From an uncultured Prevotellaceae bacterium (lineage in GTDB: Bacteria > Bacteroidota > Bacteroidia > Bacteroidales > Bacteroidaceae): 64,000 bases of DNA. A model generated the notes under the pieces. The model did not search any database, was not told the origin of the DNA, and saw only the letters and a program-made list of their open reading frames with translations. A program made the position numbers and the translations under genes. The DNA lies in NCBI GenBank assembly GCA_946534585.1, contig CAMNCV010000146.1, forward strand, positions 1-64,000. Direction: 5' to 3'. Positions 47,383 to 60,100 of the stretch are shown piece by piece; within the stretch, counting starts at the first letter, position 1, and the number at the start of each line of letters is the position of its first letter.

Positions 47383-48171
47383 TTATTTATTTTGTTCTTC
47401 CTCGCTTCTAAATCTTTTCTCCATCACTTTAGATACCAGCACATACTGATACTGTGCCGCCATCATCGAACGGATAAGTCCTCGCTTGCCCATCAGGAAA
47501 CTGCCGTCGAGAACATAACTCTTGAAAAATCTCCAGCATGGACGCCACACCAATGCACACACACCGTAGCGTTTCTTGCTTTTCTTTTCCACTTCGTTGT
47601 CTGTGTACTGATTCATCTTTTCCATATACTGATGCATCGTTTCATCCATCAGATGCAGCATACGCACCTTGCGTCCTGCCTTGAGTTTCCTTACCGGACC
47701 ATTGACTTTGGGGAAGGTATGCACGTAAGGCGGCCACTCTGTACCCTCGCGTATGAAGAAGCGTAGCTGATAATCATAATGGAAATCGCGTATGAAACGA
47801 CCCAAGAACATATTCTGACGTGGAATATAATAGCCTGCGGCGCAATCGGGCGTTTTGATAATGTCATACAGCTTTTCTCGCAGTTCTGGTGTTATTATCT
47901 CGTCAGCATCTACTACAAGCACCCATTTGCTCGTTGCTGACTGAATAGCGAAGGTGCGTGCAGGTTCTGCACTTTTATGGTCTGCCTTAGGAAACGTAAC
48001 AATACGACAGCCGTATTGCCGAGCGATGTCAAGCGTTTCGTCTGTGCTTTCCATATCACACACCACAACTTCATCAAAACAACTCACTGCCTGCAACACC
48101 TTCTCAAGATGCTGTGCGGCATTATAGGTATTGATTACTACTGATATTTTATTTCCGTCATCCATGTTCAC
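47383..48171 (-). CDS. Glycosyltransferase family 2 (WaaE/KdtX-like)
   Basis: ISVVINTYNAAQHLEKVLQAVSCFDEVVVCDMESTDETLDIARQYGCRIV; WVLVVDADEIITPEL. Confidence 0.92.
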   Translation of the reverse strand: MNMDDGNKISVVINTYNAAQHLEKVLQAVSCFDEVVVCDMESTDETLDIARQYGCRIVTFPKADHKSAEPARTFAIQSATSKWVLVVDADEIITPELREKLYDIIKTPDCAAGYYIPRQNMFLGRFIRDFHYDYQLRFFIREGTEWPPYVHTFPKVNGPVRKLKAGRKVRMLHLMDETMHQYMEKMNQYTDNEVEKKSKKRYGVCALVWRPCWRFFKSYVLDGSFLMGKRGLIRSMMAAQYQYVLVSKVMEKRFRSEEEQNK

Positions 48172-48195
48172 GACTTCATGAATATTTCATTCCGT

Positions 48196-49125
48196 TCACA
48201 ATTTACTCATTATACGCTCACGTTCACGCTCGTCAGGTATCAGTTTGCAGAAGCCTTCCCAGTCTCGCTTCCATCGGCGATGGCTCCAGAGCCAGTAGGC
48301 GGGATGCTCATTTATCGCAGCTTCGAGCAACTGATAGTATCGCTGTGTCAATGCAAATTTCTCTTCTCCACGCGCTGCATCACACAGTTTCACCATCGTT
48401 GCCACGTAGTAACCGCGTCGAGGCCGCTTCATGTCCATATAGAACACTGCCGTATCAAACAACTTGGCTATGCGTTCCGTTCCCGTATAAGTAGGTGTCT
48501 TCTGATTTAAGAACATCGGCCAATAGTGCATGTCGAGATAGCCTGGAGCCTGATCTGATATGTATCCCACGAGGTTCGTCTGCCCATCTGCCACCCAATG
48601 GCGTATCACCTTCAGCGTGTCATTCATACGAATGGAGATACTCCCGAACCGACCGCGTATCTTCAGGAAGAAACGGTTCATGGCTTTGTTTTCCAACTCA
48701 TGGTATATCTGCCCGCATTTGTATTGTGGCAGATGCATGCCGAAACTGCTCACCCACTCCCAGTTACAGTAGTGGCCCATATATACTGACACGTTTTTGC
48801 CTTGCTCCGTAAGTCGGCACACCTCGTCAAGACCCTCAAAACGCATTCGTCTGCGCATCTCCTGCTCGCTTATCGATGTCAGTTTTAGCGTCTCCACGAT
48901 ATAGTCACAGAACCAATGGTAGAACTCTCTCTCTATTTTGAGACGTTCTTTTTCATCCTTATGCGGAAAGGAATTCCTCAGGTTCGTACGCACTACCGAC
49001 GCCCTGTAGTGTAACATCTTATATATTATGATGTAGAAGAAGTCGGATATGACATACAGCGCTCTCATTGGCAACAATGATACCAAGTAAGCGTTTACGT
49101 ATATTATGTAATACAATACGTTCAT
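48196..49125 (-). CDS. LpxL/HtrB-like lauroyl/myristoyl acyltransferase
   Basis: GKNVSVYMGHYCNWEWVSSFG; VGYISDQAPG; HPAYWLWSHRRWKRDWE. Confidence 0.92.
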   Translation of the reverse strand: MNVLYYIIYVNAYLVSLLPMRALYVISDFFYIIIYKMLHYRASVVRTNLRNSFPHKDEKERLKIEREFYHWFCDYIVETLKLTSISEQEMRRRMRFEGLDEVCRLTEQGKNVSVYMGHYCNWEWVSSFGMHLPQYKCGQIYHELENKAMNRFFLKIRGRFGSISIRMNDTLKVIRHWVADGQTNLVGYISDQAPGYLDMHYWPMFLNQKTPTYTGTERIAKLFDTAVFYMDMKRPRRGYYVATMVKLCDAARGEEKFALTQRYYQLLEAAINEHPAYWLWSHRRWKRDWEGFCKLIPDERERERIMSKL

Positions 49126-49142
49126 ATTGTTTTTTTTACTTT

Positions 49143-50978
49143 TTACAGCTGCTGCATATCATGCAGTTTTTTGTAGTAGCCACCTTCGGCTATGAGTTGG
49201 TCGTGCTGTCCATGCTCTACGATGCGTCCCTCGTGCAATACGTATATCTCGTCGGCATTGCGGATGGTTGACAGACGATGGGCTATGGCTACCGTCGTGC
49301 GACTCTTCATCAGTCGCTCCAAGGCTTCCTGAACGAGATGTTCTGACTCTGTATCAAGCGCCGAAGTGGCTTCGTCAAGTATCAATATCGGGGGGTTCTT
49401 GAGTATGGCACGGGCTATGCTTATGCGTTGGCGCTGACCCCCTGACAGGCGGCCGCCACGGTCACCTATCATCGTGTCGTATCCTTTCTCCGTCTGCATG
49501 ATGAAGTCATGGGCGTTGGCTATCTTCGCAGCCTCTATCACCTGCTCCATCGTGGCATTCTCTACACCGAAGGTTATATTGTTGAAGAATGTGTCGTTGA
49601 AGAGTATTGCCTCCTGATTTACATTGCCTATGAGTGAGCGCAGGTCGGCTATTCCTACCTCGCGGATGTCTTTTCCGTCTATAAGTATGCGTCCGCTGGT
49701 CACATCGTGATAGCGAGGTATCAGGTCAACGAGTGTTGATTTGCCTGAGCCTGACTGTCCTACAAGGGCTATCGTGCGGCCTTTCTCTATGCAAAGGTTG
49801 ATGTCTGTTAGCACTTCCCTACCCTCTTCATAATGGAAACCCACATTGCGGAGTTCTACCTTGTCGAGGAACTCGGTCAATTCTTGTGGCTTCGGCAATT
49901 CCTTTATGGGGTTTTCGGCTTTGAGTATGAAGTCTATACGATCCATGGATGCCAGTCCGAGGGGTATCTGATACAAGGCTTTTACAAATTCCTTCAGTGG
50001 GTTGATGACGCTGTAGAGTATCACCATGTAGAAGATAAACGTTGAGGCATCCACCAGATTGGAGCCCGTGAGTATCAGCCAACCGCCGAATGTGAGCACT
50101 ATTACGATTATCACCGTGCCGAGGAACTCTGACATTGGGTGTGCCAGCGACTGACGTATGGTCACCGCACTCACTGCTTTACGGTAACGGCTGTTGACGT
50201 CCTCAAAGCGGTCGGCCATCTTCCTTTCTGCTATGAAGGCTTTTATTATACGCAGACCGCCGAGGGTTTCGTCAAGTTGCGAGAGCAGGTCGCCCCACAA
50301 GGTCTGTGCCGTGGTACTCTGTGCCTTGAGACGTTTGCTCACCTGGCCCATGATTATACCGGCAAATGGTGCCACGACGATGACAAAGATGGTCAGTTCC
50401 CAACTCACGAATATCATGGTGGAGAAGCACACCACGATTGCTATCGGATGGCGAATGAGCAGGTCAACGGAGCTCGTCAGTGAATTTTCTACCTGCTGCA
50501 CGTCTGCACTCATACGGGCTACGATGTCGCCTCTACGTTCGGCAGAGAAGAATGCGAGCGGTAATGAAAGCACCTTGCGATACACCTCCATGCGTATATC
50601 TTTCACTATGCCCGTGCGCAGCGGCACCATCACCGACAAGGAGCCAAAATAGCCCAGCGTCTTCAGTGCGGTCATTACTACTAATCCTATGCCCATCAAG
50701 CACAGGGTATAGAATGCACCGTGCTGTCCCATCAGTTCCTGCACGTAGGCATAGCCGTTGTTCACAAGCAGGTCTTTGTCGATTGACGACCACGTCCACT
50801 CCTTATAGTGATACACTTTCTGGTCTATCTGAAACAGTATGTTGAGTATTGGTATAAGCACCACAAATGAGAACACATTCATCACCTGCGAATACAGGTT
50901 CAGCAGCACTGACCATACGAGATATATCTTGTACGGACTGAGATAGCGGCGCATTATCTGGAAAAACTGCTTTATCAT
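49143..50978 (-). CDS. MsbA-like ABC transporter (TM + ATPase)
   Basis: IALVGQSGSGKSTLVDLIPRYHDVTSGRILIDGKDIREV; LSGGQRQRISIARAILKNPPILILDEATSALD. Confidence 0.93.
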   Translation of the reverse strand: MIKQFFQIMRRYLSPYKIYLVWSVLLNLYSQVMNVFSFVVLIPILNILFQIDQKVYHYKEWTWSSIDKDLLVNNGYAYVQELMGQHGAFYTLCLMGIGLVVMTALKTLGYFGSLSVMVPLRTGIVKDIRMEVYRKVLSLPLAFFSAERRGDIVARMSADVQQVENSLTSSVDLLIRHPIAIVVCFSTMIFVSWELTIFVIVVAPFAGIIMGQVSKRLKAQSTTAQTLWGDLLSQLDETLGGLRIIKAFIAERKMADRFEDVNSRYRKAVSAVTIRQSLAHPMSEFLGTVIIVIVLTFGGWLILTGSNLVDASTFIFYMVILYSVINPLKEFVKALYQIPLGLASMDRIDFILKAENPIKELPKPQELTEFLDKVELRNVGFHYEEGREVLTDINLCIEKGRTIALVGQSGSGKSTLVDLIPRYHDVTSGRILIDGKDIREVGIADLRSLIGNVNQEAILFNDTFFNNITFGVENATMEQVIEAAKIANAHDFIMQTEKGYDTMIGDRGGRLSGGQRQRISIARAILKNPPILILDEATSALDTESEHLVQEALERLMKSRTTVAIAHRLSTIRNADEIYVLHEGRIVEHGQHDQLIAEGGYYKKLHDMQQL

Positions 50979-51002
50979 TCCTTTTTATTGAGTAATATAC
51001 TT

Positions 51003-51110
51003 AATAGCTATGCGATTACCGTGTAATAGCTATGCGATTGCCATGTAATAGCTATGCGATTACCGTGTAAATGCTATGCGATTACCGTGTAAATGCTATG
51101 CGATTGCTGG
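51003..51110. repeat. 22-bp tandem repeat array (~4.7 units) GCTATGCGATTACCGTGTAATA
   Basis: Units start at 51007, 51029, 51051, 51073 and 51095. Confidence 0.95.
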
Positions 51111-51118
51111 ATAAACAC

Positions 51119-51160
51119 AAAAGAGGGGGCTGCTCAATTGGCGGGCAGCCCTCTCTTTTT
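51119..51160. terminator. Rho-independent terminator of the giant surface-protein gene
   Basis: AGAGGGGGCTGC…GCAGCCCTCTCT stem, A/T runs on both sides. Confidence 0.8.
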
Positions 51161-51173
51161 ATATTCATTGTTT

Positions 51174-54100
51174 TTACTTCAAGAGCATCTTCTTCTGCTC
51201 TACAACATAGACGCCTGATGCGAAGCCTGAGTAGATTGAAGTACCAGGACGTACGTCGAGAACTCTGACGAGCTGACCTCCGGCACCGTAAACCTTGATG
51301 GTCGTAGCGTATGTGCTTTCTACCACGATGCGCTTACCGCTTGGATAGATACGCAGACCTTCGCTTTCGATTACGTCTTCGGTCTCTGGCTCGCTGACAC
51401 CCTTGTCCTCAAGACTTACACCGAGTGAGCTGATGTAGATGTACTCTGGCTCTTCTGCCTGATAATCTGCATAGCTTGCAGCCTTGGCTCCATTGGATCC
51501 GGATACTGCCTCGCTCACGATCTTCGTGCGGAATGGATAAACCGGTACGGAAGCTGTAAACTTATCACCCTTGATGTCTGTATCGTCGGCGCTTGTGCGC
51601 AGTGCGATAGCATAGGTGTTGGCTGCGCCTTCCTCATTCATGAATGCAGCATAGTGGGTATAAGTATGTGTACCACTTGTTCCACTCTGCTTGGTTTCTT
51701 TTACTGCATCGTCAGTAATATCTACCAAGGCATCACTATTTGAGAAGGTTATCGAGCGACCTGTCATATCGAACTCATAGAACTTCGAGCCTGGGAAACT
51801 TACCACGAATGGTGTGTAAGCTGCGAAGCCTCCATCCTCCTGACTATTGAGCGGACGCTTAAACGTAGCCGTGAGTTTGCCAGTAGCGTCTTGGCGTTTA
51901 AGACCTGTCATGCTGCGCAGCCAATACTCATGGTTGATTACGTTAGGATTATCCTCTGTAGTATCGCCATCACCGTAGAAGAACGTAATCAGTGACTGAT
52001 CTTCCTTCTTAGTGTTGCGCTTATGCTCAGCGTCTTCTACCTCGTCTGGATAGTCGTAGAAGCGTTCGATAGGCTCACTGAGTTCTGTCTTAGCTACGCT
52101 GAACGGCAGTGTTACACTCTCCCAGCCTTGTCCGGCCTCGTCAACATATCCTGTCTCCATCGATGGATCGCGGTCATACCATGCTCGAGATGCCATAAAT
52201 GCGATAGGAGCGTTGAAGTCCTCCTTATCTACCAAGTGAAGCAGGGCTGCTGTATGATTTGGAGTGCCTACTACCACGCGATGTCCGAGAATATCCTCAG
52301 TGCTGGTCTGTGCAGTGTACTCTATGCCTTCCTTAACCTTAGTACCGGAGTTAGAGTTAGGTGCAGTATAGACAAGCAGGTTCTGTGTCACATGAGTGCC
52401 GTCAGACTTAGGTGCTGCTACGCCGAACTTCCAGTAAGATGTAGAATTAAGCTCATCAACAGGGGTATCCTTTGTCGGAGCAAAATATACACTCTGCAGT
52501 TCGTTAGCTTCGCCATCAATACTTGTCAGTGTATTGATCTCATCATTCTGCCACTTTTCAGCATTAGTTATATCACCGTCACGCTGACATGTGAAGTCTA
52601 TTGCTGTCAGACGTGGGTCGTTCACCATTGTAGCCATGTTGGTCATAGCGTTATAGTAGAAGCCCTCATCCTTCTTCGAACCATAGAAGCCACTTGCACG
52701 CCATACGCGGTTTGTTGCGTCAGCATTCATGCTGCTTGCTATGTTCTTTGGCAGAAGCTGCAACTTCTCACCAAGGTTCTGACCGAACAACAGGTAGTCG
52801 TTGCGCAGTGTGTCCTTTTCCATCCTGCCTACCGAGTCAACAGCATAAGGCTCATTGAACAGCGGACGATATGTCACGCTCTTCACCGTCTTCGTGCTGT
52901 AAGGATCCTTGTCAATGTGGATTGGAGAACCTGTAGTAGCTGAGTTGATTTCGTATTCATACTCGGCATTGAACTTAGCATTGCGTGCGTCAGCCTCTGC
53001 CTGTGTCAGACATGTCACTGCAGCACGTGCCTTGTCAATGTAGTGGTGCTTGTCATGACGTGTATCTGAACTTGCATAAGCTGGCATATCCGTGACACCT
53101 GTTCTCAGATACTGGACACCCGTAACCTTACCTGTCTGGGAATCGTTACGCCACTCATACTGGAAGTCCTCACTACCGAAGTACTGCTCTATGCGATCGT
53201 TGTATGCCGTTGCAATACCCTTATTGCGGCGATAACGTTCATTCAAGTAGTACTTATTCAGGTTGTAAGCCACACGACCGTAGTTGAAGTCATAATCATT
53301 AGCCACGCTGAGGTCATAGCAGTTGTCGAGAGCATTGTTGCCTGCTGTCGCTGCATTGTTGACGATTGTCACAGCCTTCTTATTCTTCATGCCATATACG
53401 AAGCTGTTGAATATGTGTGCTTTGTCATCTTCCTCAACGCTTGTTGCTATTGACTTTCCAAGTACACCGAGGTTCATCACATTACCCTTCACGTTTCTCA
53501 GCAGTGCCGGCACGTTCTGGTCAGTGATACGGTTGGTGTTGGTCAGGTCAACGGTATGACCACGGCCGTCAAGGTCTCCCTCGAAGTCCTGAGTAGGTGC
53601 GTGATAGTACAACTTGTTGAATGAGATACTATCCTGCATGACGAAGTACATATAATTACCACCTGTTGGTACTGTGTACTTCTTCGTGCCTATCTGAGCC
53701 TCTGTGAGGTGTGTACCCTCGTTATAACGTCCGATACTGTCGATGCAGTTGTAGAAGGCTACCATGTCTTCCTCGTCCTGCAGATATACGCGAGGACGAC
53801 GGAGTGGAGCTACATAAGTAGGCTCGGGATTGTCTTGGTTCCAAGTCTTCTTATCATCTTCGCTCTTATCAGCATAACCGTCGGCTTTTTTCTTCTTATC
53901 CCATGCCGTCTTGTCAGCAACATACTCTTCATAAGCCTTAGCTCTTGCTGCAGCCTCGTCGAAGTGCAGGTGCAGAGTACTGTTGGTAGCATGTGTTGAC
54001 ATACGGTGATAGTTGTGGATAAGCAAGGTATCACTCTCAGCCATGCTGACTGGGAAGATCTGACCTTCCAAACCGTTGAACTCAATACCATACTGCACAC

Positions 54101-57100
54101 CATAGCCATTCATGAAGTAATATACTGGGAGGAGCAGATAGTTGTCATCCTCATCATATATCACGCCCTTGAACACACCATTGTATGTAGAGCCATTCAC
54201 CATATAAGAGTCATAGCCTGCAGGCTTGGTCTTCTCTACGGTTGCAGGTGTCCATTTCGTTTCATCTGCAAATACCCAGCTGCCTGACTTCTCGTCATAC
54301 TTACGCATACCAACACGCCAATAGTAACCTATAGGAGCCATTGACTCATCTGCTGCGATCTTCACGTTCTTGGTGGTCAGCTTAACCATCTCACCTGGCA
54401 GAGCACAGTTTTCGATGTTGATATGACCGCGAACCTCCGGACCCTGTACGTAGTCTATCGACAGATACAAGGTGTAGGTGTAATTACGTGGACCATACAA
54501 GAAGACGTTAGTCACTGGATTTGAAGTCAACGTAGCATCACCATCCTTATAAGTTACGATGAACAAACCATCCTCATTGGTGCGGATACCTGTAATCACC
54601 TTGTAGTCAGCTTCTGATAAACCCGAACCAAAGTGATACCTCAACATCGAGAGGTCAACAGTATTATACTCATGAGTATTATCATTAAAGAAATAATACT
54701 TTGTATTACCTGACAAATCAAGAGGAGTATTTTTTGGTACCTTAGAGTTCAAGCCCTGAGAAGTAGAGTCGGTATAGAAAGCTGATACCGTAGTATAGCC
54801 TTGAATCTGACGTCTTTCTTCATCAAGAGCCGGTACTGTCAGCACAACGGTTGCCTTACACGTCTCAGAGAGGTGACGCTTGTAGTATGCTTCCGTGGTG
54901 TTATCCACTGCATCAACCAACTGCATTGCGATTACAGGTTCATCAGTAAGCAATACGCCGTCAAGTACTTGCTGACTGGTCGTATTGACCGCACGCTGCA
55001 GGTCGCCATAGACTGACTTGTAATGCTTGTCACCTATCAACGTGTCAGCAGTCTCTTTATATACGAGCGTTGTGTCGTCGTGAGCACTGAAGCGCAACTT
55101 GTAGTAGTCATCAGTCCAGCGCTGACCAATCTGTTTGGTACTATCATTAAGTACCCAAGCAGGAGTAGCACTGCCGTACTTACCTGCAGGATCAGCGATA
55201 CCCGTTGTCATACTTGCAGGGTATGTGCCATTGGCCTTATAATTACCGTCGATATCGCACTCATCATACGAAGTATCGTTCTTACCGATGTGCTCACTAC
55301 GCCAACGAATACTGTGAACGGTAACCTTCTGTCCTTTCTTCGCACCTTTCAATATCGTGAGCAAGTCAGTATTATCACTGTCGAACTCCATTGGGGTCTT
55401 GCGTGAGTCAGAGGTGTAACCGGTAATGTGGATGTTATAATAGTAGTTATAACCCTCAATATACCAATAGTGTGCATCCTCTGCTTCGCCGTGTTCGCCA
55501 AGAGTTTCGTCGTATGACTTCACGTAACAGTCATCAAGGATGTAACGACCGCCGTCAGTATGCGGGAATACGAAGTTACCCGTAGTAACAAGGAAGTCAA
55601 CTTTGTCTGTACCATTGACTGTATGAGGGTCATGCACATTGTCGGCATAGATGTAACCACCACCCTCGTCAAGACGAGAACTCATAAGGTTAACCTCTGC
55701 TACACCAACGATTGGACCGTAGAATACGGAGTCATTGAGTACGTTTGTCTCCGAACCATCTTCAATAGTCTTACCTACTACTGATGTAGAAACATTCTGT
55801 ATCTTCATAGCGTAACCAGAAGATATACCAATCATGTTCTTCGCCGTAGCGTCGTTACGCAACTGGAATATATCCTTCTTTTCCTTCAATGGATAGAACT
55901 GGTCGATACAATACTGCTTCTTCTGCTGATACGTAGAGTCACCAGCATTCTTCGTGTTGTTATACTCATGCATAACATCAGAGAAGTCGGTATTCGTATA
56001 TACACAGCCTACATAGAGGATGTTGTTAGACAATCCGAGGAAGTTACGTGCACCCTTGTCACCCTCAATGATATCATCGGTATTGACAATAGATACCTTC
56101 TTCAAGTCACCGCTGTCATCGATGTGACTGACGAGCTGCAACTCACCAATACGTGACAGAGAGTACGGAGTGGTGTTAGTTACGTTCGTAGCATAGTCAC
56201 GTGCACCGAGCATGATGACGTTACAATCCTCTACGCGCAGGATATCCATACGCTGGAATGAATTCATCAGTCGAGCACCCTCGATAGAGCGACCGCCATT
56301 GAAGCCGTAGCCCTTTATCTCACCAGTACGGAAGCCTTCAGAGAAGGAGAGGTGTCCGTCACCGTACATACCGCCCTCAGCATCGAAGTCGTATGCTGAC
56401 ACGTATGTTCCAGTGTAGCCTGGTGGTTTTGGATACGACAGACCCTGGAAGTACTTATTCTCTTCGTAGATGTAGTGATAGTGATGATTCTTATCCTCAT
56501 AGTAGTAACCGAAGAGGTCGGTTCCCGTAGGCAGGTCAACTGGTGTCATACGCTGCTGTGATATTGATATATGGTCAACAGCATCATTACCTGGAGTCTT
56601 CGTGGTCTTGTTGTCGCCATCACCATTATACTCCATCTTATCCCAGACAACCATTGTGGTATTACCACCATAGCCTACTGACGTGAGTGTAGTATATTTA
56701 TCATCTGTATTATACTCATCATCGTACTTCAGGACGATGGTATTGTTAGCCATCACTGAAGAACCAGAAGCCAGTGAGTATCCACCACCATAGATAGCTT
56801 CATCAATCGTTATGGCAACGTTTTCCCATCCTACTGATGATGATGGTGCTGTTGTCACGTGTGTGAAGTTTTCAGCCTTGCTCGCATCAGCCTTGACAAT
56901 TGACTCATACAGCGTAGGAGCTATGATGTCGCCTGCCATGAGTTTTACCTCTTGCTTGATGGCCTTCTCTACATTACCCTTCAAATCCTGTGTCTTGACA
57001 GCGAGGTTGTCTGCTCGCTTGTCCTTACGATCCACAGCATATACTGCCTGTTTCTTTTCCTTAACGACATAGTAGTCTGGATAACCGACAAGCACCTGAG

Positions 57101-60100
57101 TGCTACCCCAGAGGTAACCGGCATAAGAACCGCCAGTAACTGAGTGGAGTGTATGGCCGTTGAGGTATTCAACAGTAGCATTACCTACGACATTACCCTG
57201 CAGACCGCCACCGAAGATGTAGCTTGCTGACGTACCTAAATCATTGAATACCTCGTAAGTTGCGTTGGCACTGCCTGAAGCATCACCGAATACGCCCTTT
57301 GCTCCATTACCGTCGTTAACGGTAGTTGTAGCAGTCTTACAATTTGTATTCTTACCTACGATGACCTTGGTGTTACCATATACATAGCTGTTTGTACCGT
57401 AACCGGCACCATATACGTTACATGAAGAAGCACCGATGTCAGATATTACATCGAAGTAATCCTTACGGAGACCCTTCAGCATGTTAGAACGCAGGTCAAC
57501 AGTTACATCACCATTGATAGTACCAGACTTATAGCAACCGCCATAGACGTTACCACCAGTGTACTCAACATGCTCCTCACCATCTACAGTCACATGCACG
57601 GTATCGGGTTTGAAGACATTCTCGACTAACAAACGTATCATTGGGTTCTTTGACTTACGCTCACCGAGCAGATAACCACCAGTGTGCTTAGTCACATTAC
57701 CCGTAGCAGAGTTGTGCCATTCGTAGTTTGCATTGTTACAGCCACCAATGATGTGCTTGGTAATCTCAAGACCTGTTGGGAACTTTATGTCAACCACATT
57801 ACCCTTGTTTGTACCTGTCTCAGCTGGATATACGTTCATGTTACCACGGTTACCGCCACAGCAGAAGATACCAATAGTAGCATTTGACACATTACCCGTA
57901 GCAGAACCATTCCACAATACTGTAGGCTGTATAGACATCTCCACTGGGAGGAAGTACAGGTCGAGCAAGTGCGGATAGACGATTGGTCTGTCCTCAATAT
58001 CCACTGGCAGATACTTCTTCTTGATACCACGGTTGGCTGGGTCTGTCTCCCACATCACAGTATCCTCAAGGTTGAGGTTATTTATGGTCTGGAAGTTTGA
58101 CAGGAATGAATTCTTCTCAGAGTCAACGAACAATGCATCACCGTCAGAACCGAGGAATACACCACCGACATTGATATTGTCCTTAATATCGAACGTCACC
58201 TTGGCAGAGTTGACACCAGTGTTAGTAACAAGACCATCAACCGTAGCACAGTTACCACCGCCAAAGACATTACCCCTAATGTTCAGTCGATCACTTTCAG
58301 AAAGACCGTAGAGTTCGATGTTAGACTCTATCGTTGAAGGACGGAAAGTTGAAATGTTGACAATCTTCTGTGCGTCACTTGCATAGTTAGAGCTTATCAT
58401 ACCATCGCGCATCGGCACGGTATAAACGAGGTCATAACCTTCGAATACAGCCGTCTTGAGGTAGTGCTCATTAGGTGTTACTTCTGTCTCACCGTTAACG
58501 CCGAGAGCATAGAGGTAGTCACCATTACCACCACCGTAAACGTCGCCATAGAGGTTACCACCATACATCTTCAGGTAAGTACCCTGCCCTGCTTGGTGTT
58601 GTTCGTTCTTGTAACCGACCGTACCAGATACGTCGTTACCACCATAAACGTTCTTATTGATGAAGAGTTTAGAGTTATGGTTGACAGAATATGGAGTACC
58701 ATCGAAGGTAACATTTTCACGCCAACCAATCTGAATATTGGTATTCTCGTAAACGTCACCGATAAGACCACCACCGAATACTTCATCGATATCGCCTGAT
58801 GTCACGAGCAGGTTGGTCTCCTTAACAGGAGCATAGTAACCACCAGTGAACACACGACGCATGAAGGTGTTACCGCCAATGTGAACGTTTGTCTCACCAT
58901 TTACCTTACCATTATAACCACCGCCGATAACGTCAAGCAATGACTGCTTCGTTACGAAACGCTTATAGTAAGGTATATTTTTGGTTTCCATCGTGTCAGA
59001 CGGCAGGCGCTCACCTTTAATACGGATATCAACGTGAGTGTCACCCTTTACAAGGGTCTCTTTTCCGTAGCCTGCACCGAACACGCTGAACTGAGCTGAG
59101 CCTATCTTATTATAAGACTCCTGCCATTCACGCTCCTGGAACAGGTCACCTACAGCATCTTCACGACCGATAACTACAGTCTTATCGAGCATACCATTGG
59201 TCATTGTCACATAAGCATCGCCATCAATCGTTGAGCAGTTGTAACCGCCACCGTAAGCATTGTGGTTAATGACGAATTTACGGTTATATGGATCATACTG
59301 AGAGCTGTATGTCTGGTTGCCGTATGTATTGGCAGGCTTCCAGGCACGTATGTCCTTACCTTCCTCGTCTGTGGTGAGCCAAATAGAAGACAAGATCCAA
59401 TCACCACCCGAAATGTTAAGACGTGTATTACCCTTGACAGCAGCATCCGTACGTATGGTGTCAGCAGCTCCGTTAGCGGTGTAAACAGTATCAACAATAC
59501 CGTAACCACCAGCAAATATATTATTACCGAAGTCACAGCCCTGGATATCGACATCAGTATGTCCGAAGACAGTACCACACATACCACCACCAAAGACATT
59601 ACCGAATACGTATCCTTGCTGACTTTCTATGTTTGGATCATCAACTACAAGTTTGGTATTACCATATACAGCGCCCAAACGAGTGTAATCGACACACAAA
59701 GAATCAGGACGTCCGCAACCACCGGCATAAATATCTGACATGAGATGTCCGCCATAGATTGAAACAGTAGTTACAGGCTCTGCATTCTCAGCAGCAACTG
59801 GGATATTTTCATAGTCATTCTGATAAGCACCCACACTGGCAACGTCACCACCACCTGCTATAGTACCATAGACGATAGTAGCATCGATAGGCAGACCATT
59901 ATCACCACTGTATGTCTTGCCATCTTCGTCACCAACGACTTTACCCTCAACGGTAACGACAGATGACTTAAGTACACGTGCAACATCAACATAGTCAAGA
60001 GTTGGATTGCCTCTTTCGTCTTTAGCAGACTCAACGCCAGCACCACCACCGTAAACACTACCAGAGATGATAGAACCATTTACGATGACAGTAGAAGTGC

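Noticed and set aside
51003-51110. Possible CRISPR array
   Set aside because: Units are contiguous 22-bp tandem copies with no unique spacers and no cas genes nearby.
52023-52943. 306-aa plus-strand ORF
   Set aside because: Antisense to the giant minus-strand CDS; composition is a shadow of its codon bias and no family motif is seen.
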